In this document: in pieces, positions 1 through 7,154 of the stretch
Layout of the letters: the number at the start of each line of letters is the position of its first letter
How positions within the stretch are numbered: position 1 is the first letter of the stretch
Assembly (NCBI GenBank): GCA_045580025.1
Contig: JAZNNB010000058.1
Location: 1 to 27,227, forward strand
Length of the DNA stretch: 27,227 bases
Origin: SIG440 sp045580025
GTDB taxonomy: Bacteria; Bacillota; Clostridia; Monoglobales; Monoglobaceae
Direction of reading: 5' to 3'
Position numbers and translations under genes: made by a program
The notes under the pieces: generated by a model
What the model was told of the DNA's origin: nothing
Databases searched by the model: none
What the model saw: only the letters and a program-made list of their open reading frames with translations

Positions 1-762
1 GGGGAAACAGTCAAAGACTGTGTTTATTTAAGCGGCGGTGCAATGACAGGAAGAGTGGCAAATAAAAATGATGTTGTTACGAAGACAACAAATGCAATAT
101 TGGTATTGCCCAAAAATCATCCTGTTATTATGAAGAAGAAAACAAATTCAAAAGTTAATATATACAGAGCTATGAGTGCGTGCTGTCAGTGCAGAATGTG
201 TACTGATATGTGCTCAAGAAATCTTTTGGGGCATCCCATTGAGCCACATTTATTTATGCGAGCTGCGGCAAAAGGAATGACTAAAGATGTTACGGCTATG
301 CTGAACTCTATGTATTGTTCACAGTGTGGCATTTGCAGTATGTATGCCTGTCATCAGGGGCTTTCGCCGTCAATGCTTATTGGCGAGTTCCGGGATGAAA
401 TCAGGAAGCATGGAATAAAGCCTGAAAAAGAACCAAAAATTTCAGGCGTAGATGAACACAGAAAATACAGAACCATACCTATGGAAAGGCTGGTTTCAAG
501 GCTTGGAATTTCAAAATATGATGTTGAAGCTCCTCTTGATGACAGCCCTCAGGATTTTTCAAAGGCTGTGAAATCACTAAAAATTATGTTGAACCAGCAC
601 ATAGGTCAGCCGGCAAAGGCTGTGGTGAGTGTTGGGGATGAGGTCAAGAGGTTTGAAAAGTTGGCAAGCTGTGAGGGCTTGGGTGCAGAAATTCACAGCC
701 CCCTTGACGGAGTTATAAAAGAAATTACAGAGAAATATATTTTGCTTGATATAAAGCGGTAG
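1..762 (+). CDS. pduS: PduS-like BMC electron-transfer protein (RnfC-like), 5' truncated
   Basis: The reading frame is open from base 1, so the start and N-terminal part lie outside the window; 253 residues remain. Two ferredoxin-type clusters are visible: C61-x2-C64-x2-C67-x3-C71 (counting from the window edge) and C106-x2-C109-x2-C112-x4-C117. The C-terminal segment (about residues 200-250: HIGQPA, VGDEVK, IHSPLDG) resembles the barrel-sandwich domain of RnfC/PduS proteins. Known PduS proteins bind FMN and two 4Fe-4S clusters and move electrons across or at the shell of propanediol-type microcompartments; PduS pairs with PduT, and a PduT homologue is the next gene, 17 bp downstream. The missing part should hold the NADH/FMN-binding domain. 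It could instead be a generic RnfC-like subunit, but the BMC context favours PduS. Confidence 0.85.
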   Translation, partial: GETVKDCVYLSGGAMTGRVANKNDVVTKTTNAILVLPKNHPVIMKKKTNSKVNIYRAMSACCQCRMCTDMCSRNLLGHPIEPHLFMRAAAKGMTKDVTAMLNSMYCSQCGICSMYACHQGLSPSMLIGEFRDEIRKHGIKPEKEPKISGVDEHRKYRTIPMERLVSRLGISKYDVEAPLDDSPQDFSKAVKSLKIMLNQHIGQPAKAVVSVGDEVKRFEKLASCEGLGAEIHSPLDGVIKEITEKYILLDIKR

Positions 763-779
763 AAAGGGAGGAAACATAG

Positions 780-1328
780 ATGGGAAAAGCATTGGCAATG
801 GCTGAATTTACAACGGTTTCCACCGGTATGAAGGCCGCTGATATGATGATTAAAACAGCTGAGGTAAATGTTATCGAAGCTGAGGTTGTTTGTCCGGGGA
901 AATACATAATTCTGATTGAGGGCGATTTGAGTGCGGTAAGGGCTTCGGTTGATACTGTGAAAAATATGTTCCCTGAAAAGCTAATTGACAGCTTTGTTCT
1001 GGGAAATCCTCACGAAACTATTTTTCCTGCTATTTATGGCACCACTGAGGTGCAGGATAAACGTGCCCTTGGTATTTTGGAGACTTATTCTGCGGCATCA
1101 ATTATTTTGGCTGCAGATATTGCAGCAAAGACTGCGATTGTTGATTTGATTGAGCTTCGTATTGCTCGTGGCATGTGCGGAAAATCCTATATGCTTCTCA
1201 CTGGAGAGGTTGCTGCGGTTGAATCAGCAATAGAAAAGGCAAAACGCGAGGTAAGTGATGGAACAATGTTCCTTGACAGCTCGGTTATTGCAAGTCCTGA
1301 CGATAAAATGTGGAATACAATTATATAA
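780..1328 (+). CDS. pduT: PduT-like tandem-BMC trimeric shell protein with Fe-S cysteine
   Basis: This 182-residue protein has two BMC domains in tandem (about residues 3-88 and 94-180), so it should form a pseudohexameric trimer in the microcompartment shell. Domain 1 contains VVCPGK with Cys at residue 38. In Salmonella PduT, Cys38 of the CPGK motif from three subunits holds a 4Fe-4S cluster in the central pore. The ends of both domains also match the PduT pattern (DSFVLGNPH, then SSVIASP with MW near the C-terminus). The start has a strong Shine-Dalgarno site (AGGGAGGAA). With PduS just upstream, the likely role is passing electrons through the shell to re-oxidise cofactors inside. A second cysteine, C133 in domain 2, sits near the equivalent pore loop; whether it binds anything is unknown. 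Confidence 0.9.
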   Translation: MGKALAMAEFTTVSTGMKAADMMIKTAEVNVIEAEVVCPGKYIILIEGDLSAVRASVDTVKNMFPEKLIDSFVLGNPHETIFPAIYGTTEVQDKRALGILETYSAASIILAADIAAKTAIVDLIELRIARGMCGKSYMLLTGEVAAVESAIEKAKREVSDGTMFLDSSVIASPDDKMWNTII

Positions 1329-1347
1329 AAGTTTGAGGTGAATTGAT

Positions 1348-2739
1348 ATGTTTGATGAAAAGGATATAAGGCGTATAGTTGAAAGTGTTGTTCAGAATAT
1401 GGATGGAAAGGTAGTGCCCAAGAAAAATCTTAAGGGTGTTTTCCCCACAATGACAGAGGCTTTGGAGGCAGTGTCAAAAGCTTATATTCAGTATAAGAGC
1501 TATACGGTTGAACAAAGAGAAAAGATGATTGCTGCAATCCGCCGTCTGACATTGGAAGAGGCTGAAGAAATGGCGAAGCTTGGTGTGGAAGAAACAGGTA
1601 TGGGCAGAGTTTCTGACAAGATTATCAAGCATCAGTTGGTTGCAAACAAGACTCCTGGAACGGAGGACCTTTGTCCCACTGTTAAAACAGGTGACTGCGG
1701 GCTTACTTTGATTGAAATGGCACCTTATGGTGTTATAGGAAGTATTACACCTTCAACAAACCCCAGTGAGACTGTTATCTGCAACTCAATAGGTATGATT
1801 GCAGGCGGAAATGCGGTTGTTTTCAACCCCCATCCAAATGCAAAGAGAATTGCAAACTATGCTGTTGACCTTGTGAACCGCGGCATACTTGAAGCAGGCG
1901 GCCCTGAAAACTTGGTTGTTTCTGTTGAAAATCCAACTATGGATTCATCAAACGAAATGGTTGGTTCACCACTTGTTAGAATGCTTGTTGCAACAGGTGG
2001 TCCTGGTGTTGTTAAAATGCTCCTTTCTTCAGGAAAGAAAGCAATCGGTGCAGGGGCTGGAAATCCTCCTGTTATTGTTGATGACACAGCTGATATTGAA
2101 AAAGCGGCTTCTGATATTATTAAGGGTGCAAGCTTTGACAACAATCTTCCATGTATTGCTGAAAAAGAATGTTTTGTTTTCAATTCGGTTGCAGACCAGC
2201 TTATCCTTCATATGCAGAGAAATGGTGCATATCTCTTAAAGGGTGCACAGGTTGACAAACTTGTGAAAGTTGCTTTGGTTGAAAAGGACGGAAAGTTTGG
2301 CATTAACAAAAAATGGGTAGGAAAAGATGCGAAACTCTTCCTTAAGGAACTTGGCATCGATGCAGACCCAAGACTTATCATTTGTGAAACAGATGCAAAG
2401 CATCCATTTGTTCAGGTCGAAATGATGATGCCGATTCTTCCTATCGTAAGAGTAAAAGATATTGAAGAAGCGATTACAGAAGCTTGCAAAGCTGAACACG
2501 GAAACAGACATTCAGCTCACATTCATTCAAAGAATGTTGACAGACTTACGGCTTTTGCAAGAGCAGTTGAAACAACAATTTTTGTAAAGAATGCACCTTC
2601 TTATGCTGGTATTGGTGCTGGTGGCGAAGGCCATACAACATTTACCATTGCCGGTCCTACCGGTGAGGGTATTACATCCGCAAGATCTTTCACACGCCAG
2701 AGAAGATGTGTTATGGCGGATGGTCTTCATATAGTTTAA
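1348..2739 (+). CDS. pduP: CoA-acylating aldehyde dehydrogenase of BMC type (PduP/EutE family)
   Basis: This 463-residue member of the aldehyde dehydrogenase superfamily oxidises an aldehyde with NAD+ and CoA to acyl-CoA inside the microcompartment. The catalytic cysteine is C269 in NNLPCIAEKE, with the family's glycine-rich GAGAGNPP just before it. The first 18 residues (MFDEKDIRRIVESVVQNM) form a short amphipathic helix followed by a linker, the usual cargo-targeting peptide of PduP-type enzymes. The start ATG has GAGGTGA seven bases upstream. It lies between the two shell-protein genes, with PduL downstream to convert acyl-CoA to acyl-phosphate. Whether the substrate is propionaldehyde, acetaldehyde or lactaldehyde cannot be told from sequence; EutE is the main alternative name. 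Confidence 0.93.
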   Translation: MFDEKDIRRIVESVVQNMDGKVVPKKNLKGVFPTMTEALEAVSKAYIQYKSYTVEQREKMIAAIRRLTLEEAEEMAKLGVEETGMGRVSDKIIKHQLVANKTPGTEDLCPTVKTGDCGLTLIEMAPYGVIGSITPSTNPSETVICNSIGMIAGGNAVVFNPHPNAKRIANYAVDLVNRGILEAGGPENLVVSVENPTMDSSNEMVGSPLVRMLVATGGPGVVKMLLSSGKKAIGAGAGNPPVIVDDTADIEKAASDIIKGASFDNNLPCIAEKECFVFNSVADQLILHMQRNGAYLLKGAQVDKLVKVALVEKDGKFGINKKWVGKDAKLFLKELGIDADPRLIICETDAKHPFVQVEMMMPILPIVRVKDIEEAITEACKAEHGNRHSAHIHSKNVDRLTAFARAVETTIFVKNAPSYAGIGAGGEGHTTFTIAGPTGEGITSARSFTRQRRCVMADGLHIV

Positions 2740-2764
2740 ATTTAACGAAAAGGATTGTGCATAA

Positions 2765-3409
2765 ATGAAAGCATTAGGAATGATAGAAGTTTATAGCTTT
2801 ACGACTGCAGTAGTTGCTGCTGACCTTTGTGCAAAAGCTGCTGATGTAAAAGTTATTGCCTTTGACAGAAACCGTCCAAAGAGTGCGGCTGCTCCTGCAC
2901 CGCTTGTTATGCAGATAAAGATTGCGGGCAATGTTGCGGCGGTTAAGGCTGCTGTTGAAGCCGGAACTGAATATGCAAAGTCAGAGGGCAAACACATTGT
3001 TTCACACATTATCCCGAATCCTGGTGATGGTGTTGAAAAGATGGCTTATCTGCTTGATATGAACAAGGATAAATACAACAAAAAACTTCCTAAAAACTTT
3101 ATGAATGAGGAAGATGTGGATGGAGACACTATTGGCGCAGAATCTATTGGTCTTCTTGAAATAGACGGCTTGGTTGCATCTATTGAAGGGCTTGATTCTA
3201 TGACAAAAGCTGCAAATGTAAGGGTTATCCACTCTGAAAAACGTCTTGGAGGATGTCTTGTTACATTTATTGTTGCCGGTGAAGTTTCAGCGGTTAAAGC
3301 TGCTGTTGAAGCTGGTCAGCAAAGCGCACAGCCACTTGGCAAGGTTTATGGCAGTGCTGTTATTGCAAGACCTCACAGAGAGATTACGAAGTTCTTTGAT
3401 ATGGACTAA
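2765..3409 (+). CDS. Tandem-BMC-domain shell protein (BMC-T trimer)
   Basis: This 214-residue protein has two BMC folds: domain 1 at about residues 2-90 (KALGMIEVYSF, then VAAVKAAVEAG) and domain 2 at about 124-210 (ESIGLLEIDGL, VSAVKAAVEAG, GSAVIARPH). Both domains have the unpermuted order, starting with the GMIE/GLLE strand, so it looks like a single-layer BMC-T trimer and not the permuted EutL/PduB type. The linker between domains (about residues 93-123) is long and charged. No pore CPGK motif like that of the upstream PduT homologue is present, although C171 lies near the equivalent loop of domain 2. The hexameric BMC-H and pentameric BMC-P proteins needed for a complete shell are not in the window and are expected upstream. 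Confidence 0.9.
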   Translation: MKALGMIEVYSFTTAVVAADLCAKAADVKVIAFDRNRPKSAAAPAPLVMQIKIAGNVAAVKAAVEAGTEYAKSEGKHIVSHIIPNPGDGVEKMAYLLDMNKDKYNKKLPKNFMNEEDVDGDTIGAESIGLLEIDGLVASIEGLDSMTKAANVRVIHSEKRLGGCLVTFIVAGEVSAVKAAVEAGQQSAQPLGKVYGSAVIARPHREITKFFDMD

Positions 3410-3485
3410 ACTTAAAATCGACAATCCGGAAAGACGGAAATATAAATCAGGAGGCAGATTCCTGCTGTCTTGAGAGGTGAAGCTT

Positions 3486-4124
3486 ATGTATTATGATACA
3501 GATACAATCGCAAAGGCGGTTCAAAGCGTTATTAAAGATATAGACAATGACGGAGAAATTAAGGTTGGTGTTTCCCAGCGTCATATCCATTTGTCTCAGG
3601 AAGACCTTGAAATTTTGTTTGGCAAAGGATATCAGCTTACAATCAAAAAATATCTTATGGGTCGCGAATATGCGTCAAATGAGGTTGTGACATTGGTCGG
3701 CCCTTCACTTAAGGCTATTGAAAATGTCCGAGTTCTTGGCCCTGTGAGAGATAAGACTCAGGTTGAAATATCAAGAACTGACACGTTTGTTTTGAAGGTA
3801 AGCCCTCCGGTAAGACCATCAGGCCAGATTGAAGGCTCTGAAAGGGTGGTTGTTGTCGGACCTAAAGGCAGCGTATATCTCAAAGAGGGTGTAATAATTG
3901 CCAATCGCCACATTCATCTCACTCCTGTATATGCTGCGGCAAACGGCATAAAGGACAATGACTATGTGGATGTTGAGGTAGAGGGAATAAAGCCTACCAG
4001 ATTTTATGATGTTCAGGTCAGAGTAAGAGATGATTTCAATGTTGAAATGCATATCGATACGGATGATGCAAACTCTGCCGGACTTAAAAATGGAGCAAAG
4101 GTGAAAATCCTGAAGAAAAAATAA
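3486..4124 (+). CDS. pduL: Phosphate propanoyltransferase, BMC phosphotransacylase (PduL)
   Basis: PduL converts acyl-CoA plus phosphate to acyl-phosphate and CoA, recycling CoA inside the microcompartment. The protein (212 residues from this start) has the family's metal-binding motifs: RHIHLS near residue 32, NRHIHLT near 140, and MHIDTDDAN near 185. Its first 19 residues (MYYDTDTIAKAVQSVIKDI) form an amphipathic encapsulation helix with the same hydrophobic spacing as that of the aldehyde dehydrogenase. I chose ATG 3486 because GAGAGGTG lies six bases upstream; an in-frame GTG at 3477 would add three residues but overlaps that ribosome site. A 76-bp gap before the gene holds no other ORF, only a weak CAGGA/TCCTG hairpin at 3448-3464. 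Confidence 0.95.
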   Translation: MYYDTDTIAKAVQSVIKDIDNDGEIKVGVSQRHIHLSQEDLEILFGKGYQLTIKKYLMGREYASNEVVTLVGPSLKAIENVRVLGPVRDKTQVEISRTDTFVLKVSPPVRPSGQIEGSERVVVVGPKGSVYLKEGVIIANRHIHLTPVYAAANGIKDNDYVDVEVEGIKPTRFYDVQVRVRDDFNVEMHIDTDDANSAGLKNGAKVKILKKK

Positions 4125-4147
4125 GAATCGCGAAAGTGGGAAATGTT

Positions 4148-4915
4148 ATGCTTGCACTTGAACGACAAAAGAAAATTCTTGAATTTTTAAATACCGACGG
4201 GGTTGTTTCAGTAAACCGACTGAGCAATGCTTTAGGTGTTACAGAAGAAACGGTAAGACGTGACCTTGAAAAACTTGAAAAACAAGAGTCTCTCAGAAGA
4301 ACTCACGGTGGTGCAGTTTCTGTTGAGGGAAGCGCACATGAATTTTCTCTGGAAAAGAGAAAGACTTTGAATGTTATTGCAAAAAAAATGATTGCGAAAG
4401 AAGCTGCGAAGATGGTTGTTGATGGCGATGCGATTTTTCTTGATGCTTCAACTACCACATTCTTTATGGCAAAAGAGCTTAAAACTCGAAGGAATGTTAC
4501 AGTGATGACCAACTCGCTGAGGGTTGTGGCAGAACTTTCGGGCTGTGAACACATAAAAGTGATTATGATAGGCGGGGTTATGAGTCGCAATAAGTCGTTT
4601 GTGGGAAGACTTGCGGAAAAAAGCATTGAAGAAGATTATTTCGCAAACAAGATGTTTTTCTCAAGCAAGGGAATAACGGCAGATGCAGGAATTCTGGAAA
4701 GCAACGAGACAGAAAGCGGTGTCAAACAGAGGATGTTTGAAAACTCTGACAAAAAATATTACCTTTGTGATAATGGTAAAATTGGTGGAGTTGGATTTGT
4801 AAAATTAGCTTCTTTTGAGGAAATTGACTGTTTGATTACGGATGCAGATTTGGATGAAAAGCTTTTGGAAAAACTTGCGGAAAACGAAGTAGAGGTTATT
4901 CGTGTAACTGAATAA
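4148..4915 (+). CDS. DeoR-family transcriptional regulator
   Basis: This is a 255-residue regulator with an N-terminal winged helix-turn-helix (about residues 1-55; VSVNRLSNALGV, then TVRRDLEKLE as the recognition region, followed by RTHGGA, all typical of DeoR). The C-terminal sugar-phosphate-sensing domain (about 75-235) has GDAIFLDASTTT. DeoR proteins usually repress and respond to phosphorylated sugar intermediates. It is the last gene of the BMC operon, 23 bp after pduL and before the terminator, so it probably controls that operon. A DeoR regulator is compatible with a sugar-derived substrate such as a deoxyhexose, but this is inference. The ATG is preferred over the in-frame GTG at 4136, since MLALERQKKILEFL is a typical DeoR start. 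Confidence 0.9.
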   Translation: MLALERQKKILEFLNTDGVVSVNRLSNALGVTEETVRRDLEKLEKQESLRRTHGGAVSVEGSAHEFSLEKRKTLNVIAKKMIAKEAAKMVVDGDAIFLDASTTTFFMAKELKTRRNVTVMTNSLRVVAELSGCEHIKVIMIGGVMSRNKSFVGRLAEKSIEEDYFANKMFFSSKGITADAGILESNETESGVKQRMFENSDKKYYLCDNGKIGGVGFVKLASFEEIDCLITDADLDEKLLEKLAENEVEVIRVTE

Positions 4916-4926
4916 ATTGAAAATTT

Positions 4927-4963
4927 AGAGTCTGAAACCAAAAAGGTTTCATACTCTTTTTTT
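4927..4963 (+). terminator. Intrinsic terminator ending the BMC operon
   Basis: A 12-bp stem, GAGTCTGAAACC (4928-4939) with GGTTTCATACTC (4945-4956), has one mismatch and a 5-nt A-rich loop, and is followed by seven T (4957-4963). It sits 12 bases after the regulator's stop codon and separates the BMC operon from the dcw cluster. Confidence 0.93.
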
Positions 4964-4977
4964 ATGCAAAAAGTCCG

Positions 4978-5040
4978 ATATTGTGGATTGAGAATTCATA
5001 AAGACACAATATGGTGTAATGTTACAAATAAATTACAAAT
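4978..5040. repeat. Inverted and direct repeats upstream of the mraZ promoter
   Basis: Three small repeat structures lie between the terminator and the mraZ promoter. ATATTGTG (4978-4985) and CACAATAT (5005-5012) form a perfect 8-bp inverted repeat with a 19-nt spacer. TGTAA-TG-TTACA (5015-5026) is a short palindrome. TTACAAAT occurs twice, 11 bp apart (5022-5029 and 5033-5040). They could bind a regulator of either neighbouring unit, but no known operator is recognised. Confidence 0.45.
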
Positions 5041-5065
5041 TTTTTAAATTTTTTTAAAAAAAGTA

Positions 5066-5094
5066 TTGCAAAAGTCCCAAAAATGTAGTATTAT
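5066..5094 (+). promoter_or_regulatory. Sigma-A promoter of the dcw cluster (mraZ)
   Basis: The -35 is TTGCAA (5066-5071), the spacer is exactly 17 bp, and the -10 is TATTAT (5089-5094). A run of A and T tracts (about 5035-5063) lies just upstream and resembles an UP element. Predicted transcription start is near 5100-5102, giving a 5' leader of about 70 nt before mraZ. Confidence 0.8.
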
Positions 5095-5099
5095 ATAGG

Positions 5100-5139
5100 A
5101 AAGTGGTATGAAGTGGAGTAAAATTCCATAAAGTGGAAC
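5100..5139 (+). promoter_or_regulatory. Probable MraZ operator: phased AAAGTGG boxes
   Basis: AAAGTGG (5100-5106), GAAGTGG (5110-5116) and AAAGTGG (5130-5136) lie on a strict 10-bp grid; the slot between boxes two and three (5120-5126) is degenerate. MraZ proteins are known to bind clusters of short G-rich direct repeats in front of their own operon, and AAAGTG-type repeats have been described for Mycoplasma MraZ. The boxes begin at the predicted transcription start, so bound MraZ would block initiation or early elongation. Confidence 0.7.
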
Positions 5140-5170
5140 AAAAACAGAACTTTACAAGGAGCGCAAGGCT

Positions 5171-5596
5171 ATGCTTATCGGCGAACATTTTCATAACCTT
5201 GATACTAAGGGCAGAGTAAGCATTCCATCTAAATTCAGAGATGATTTGGGTGGAACTTTTGTGCTGTCCAAGGGTGTAAATGACTGTTTGTGTGCATACT
5301 CCAAAGAAGAATGGGAAAGTTTCAAGGAAGAACTTCTCGGGCTTCGTGGTGCAGATGCACGTATGCTCCGCAGATTTTTCTTTTCAGGTGCTACTGAATG
5401 CGAAATTGACACACAGGGCAGAGTTGTTATCCCGCCTCTTTATCGCGAATATGCGGGCCTCGGACGTGAGGTTGTCATTGTGGGTGTCTCAAATTGTATG
5501 GAAATTTGGGATAAGGCGGCTTGGAACAAGTATATGAACAATCCGGCCCTTGAATCTGCTGAAATTGAAAATGCGATGGAGCGTCTTGGCTTATGA
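5171..5596 (+). CDS. mraZ: Transcriptional regulator MraZ
   Basis: This 141-residue protein has the normal MraZ length, with two AbrB-like halves each carrying the DxxGR motif: LDTKGRVSIP near residue 12 and IDTQGRVVIP near residue 79. MraZ forms a ring-shaped oligomer that binds repeats upstream of its own gene and represses the division/cell-wall operon. AAGGAG at 5156-5161 serves the ATG. The stop overlaps the rsmH start (ATGA), so the two are translationally coupled. Confidence 0.96.
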   Translation: MLIGEHFHNLDTKGRVSIPSKFRDDLGGTFVLSKGVNDCLCAYSKEEWESFKEELLGLRGADARMLRRFFFSGATECEIDTQGRVVIPPLYREYAGLGREVVIVGVSNCMEIWDKAAWNKYMNNPALESAEIENAMERLGL

Positions 5597-6534
5597 TGAG
5601 CGAGTTCAAACATATTTCGGTTCTACTGAATGAAAGTGTTGATATGCTTGATGTCAAACCGTCTGGCGTTTATGTTGATGGAACCCTTGGCGGCGGCGGT
5701 CATGCAGAACTTGTTTGCTCAAAGCTTTCAGATGGTGCCACCTTTATTGGTATTGACCGTGATATGACAGCCATAAATGCAGCCAGCAAGAGGCTTGAAA
5801 AATACAAAAATATAACGAAAATAGTTCACAGTAACTTTGCTGATATAAAAAATGTGCTTGAGGGTCTTGGAATAAGCGGAATTGATGGTGCGATTTTAGA
5901 CCTTGGAGTTTCATCACCTCAACTGGACGTGGCTGAAAGAGGTTTCAGCTACAATATGGATGCGCGGCTTGATATGAGAATGAACAGAGAAGACAAGCTC
6001 AGTGCATTTGAGGTGGTTAATGAATATTCCGAAAGTGAACTTTCCAAAATCATATTTGATTATGGTGAGGAACGTTTCGCGAGACAGATAGCAAGAGCTA
6101 TTTGCGAAAAACGAAAAGAAAAAGAGATAGAAACAACATTGGAGCTTTGTGAAATAATAAAAAATGCTTATCCCGTAAAAATGAGATTTCAGGACAAGCA
6201 TCCGGCAAAAAGGACCTTTCAGGCAATCAGGATTGAGGTCAACAACGAGCTTGGGATACTTAGACAAGCGATATGTGATTTTGTTGATGTACTTAATCCG
6301 GGAGGCGTTTTATCGATTATAACCTTTCATTCACTTGAGGACAGAATAGTAAAACAGACCTTTTCAGATTTGGCATCAGGGTGTGAGTGCCCAAAGGATT
6401 TTCCTATATGTGTTTGTGGGAAGACTCCTAAAGTAAAATTAGTAAACAAAAAGCCCATAATTTCAGGAACTGCAGAGCTTCAGGAAAATATGCGAGCACA
6501 CAGTGCAAAACTTAGGGCTGTTAAAAAAATATAA
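5593..6534 (+). CDS. rsmH: 16S rRNA (cytosine-1402-N4)-methyltransferase RsmH
   Basis: RsmH (formerly MraW) methylates N4 of C1402 in 16S rRNA using S-adenosylmethionine. The 313-residue length is typical. Visible motifs are the SAM-binding DGTLGGGGHAE near residue 30, DLGVSSPQLD near 100, RGFSY, and HSLEDRIVK near 250. A cysteine-rich patch near the C-terminus (CECPKDFPICVCGK) is also usual in this family. The start overlaps the mraZ stop by four bases; a second ATG follows directly at 5596, so one residue of the start is uncertain. Confidence 0.97.
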   Translation: MMSEFKHISVLLNESVDMLDVKPSGVYVDGTLGGGGHAELVCSKLSDGATFIGIDRDMTAINAASKRLEKYKNITKIVHSNFADIKNVLEGLGISGIDGAILDLGVSSPQLDVAERGFSYNMDARLDMRMNREDKLSAFEVVNEYSESELSKIIFDYGEERFARQIARAICEKRKEKEIETTLELCEIIKNAYPVKMRFQDKHPAKRTFQAIRIEVNNELGILRQAICDFVDVLNPGGVLSIITFHSLEDRIVKQTFSDLASGCECPKDFPICVCGKTPKVKLVNKKPIISGTAELQENMRAHSAKLRAVKKI

Positions 6535-6552
6535 AATTTGAGGTGGAGCAAA

Positions 6553-7059
6553 ATGTCTAATTTGTACAGTTACAATACAAGCAGTGCATATAAGTTTGAC
6601 TTTAATTATGGCGCCGACAGACATACTGAAAACAAAAGACTTCACGAGGAAACTAAAAAGGAAAAAGAAAAAAGCAACAATCGCAGCTTTTTGAATATCA
6701 CAAACTTTATCAGAGTGGCACTTTGTTTTGCCATAGCTTTTGTTATAGTAAATGGCTATGTGAAAATCAATGAGGCTTATAGCTCGGTTGCAAAGCTTGA
6801 AAAACAGTATAATGAAATAATTGCAACAAATCAGGACCTTCAGGTGAAGATAGACAAGGCGGTTGACCTTGAACAGCTTTTGACCATTGCAAATGAAAAG
6901 TTTGGAATGATAAGTCCTGAAAGATACCAGATGTTTTATGTAGATTTAAGCCAAAGCGATTTTGCTCAGGTTTGCAACGATGAAAAGAACAGAGAAACTG
7001 AAGTGGCAATGAGCGGTGTTACGGGAACAATAACCGGAGCAATGAACATATTTAAATAA
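6553..7059 (+). CDS. ftsL: FtsL-like septum protein
   Basis: This 168-residue bitopic membrane protein has a charged cytoplasmic N-terminal region of about 50 residues, one transmembrane helix (roughly residues 55-75: FIRVALCFAIAFVIVNGYV), and an outer coiled-coil segment (about 80-125). Sequence similarity is low in this family, so the call rests on this architecture and on the position between rsmH and the class B PBP, where ftsL always sits. FtsL with DivIB/FtsQ and DivIC/FtsB activates septal peptidoglycan synthesis. ATG 6553 is chosen because GAGGTGG lies six bases upstream; the upstream TTG at 6538 has no ribosome site. Confidence 0.85.
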   Translation: MSNLYSYNTSSAYKFDFNYGADRHTENKRLHEETKKEKEKSNNRSFLNITNFIRVALCFAIAFVIVNGYVKINEAYSSVAKLEKQYNEIIATNQDLQVKIDKAVDLEQLLTIANEKFGMISPERYQMFYVDLSQSDFAQVCNDEKNRETEVAMSGVTGTITGAMNIFK

Positions 7060-7087
7060 AAGATAAGTTCGTTTTGGTATATTTAAA

Positions 7088-7118
7088 ATGCCCTATGAAA
7101 TATAATTTATAGTGGCAT
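7088..7118 (+). other. Intergenic hairpin before the PBP gene
   Basis: ATGCCCTAT (7088-7096) pairs with ATAGTGGCAT (7109-7118), leaving one bulged base and a 12-nt AT-rich loop. No T-tract follows, so it is not an intrinsic terminator. It lies in the 95-nt gap between ftsL and the PBP start. Confidence 0.5.
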
Positions 7119-7154
7119 ATTCTAAACCGATTTATTCGTTTGGAGGTAACTGTG

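Noticed and set aside
3448..3464. CAGGA/TCCTG hairpin and an AGGAGG-like site before pduL
   Set aside because: Five base pairs only, and no start codon lies at a suitable distance from that AGGAGG; likely chance.
5015..5063. A- and T-rich stretch as a replication origin or DnaA region
   Set aside because: No DnaA boxes (TTATCCACA-like) are present; the A/T tracts are better explained as an UP element next to the -35.
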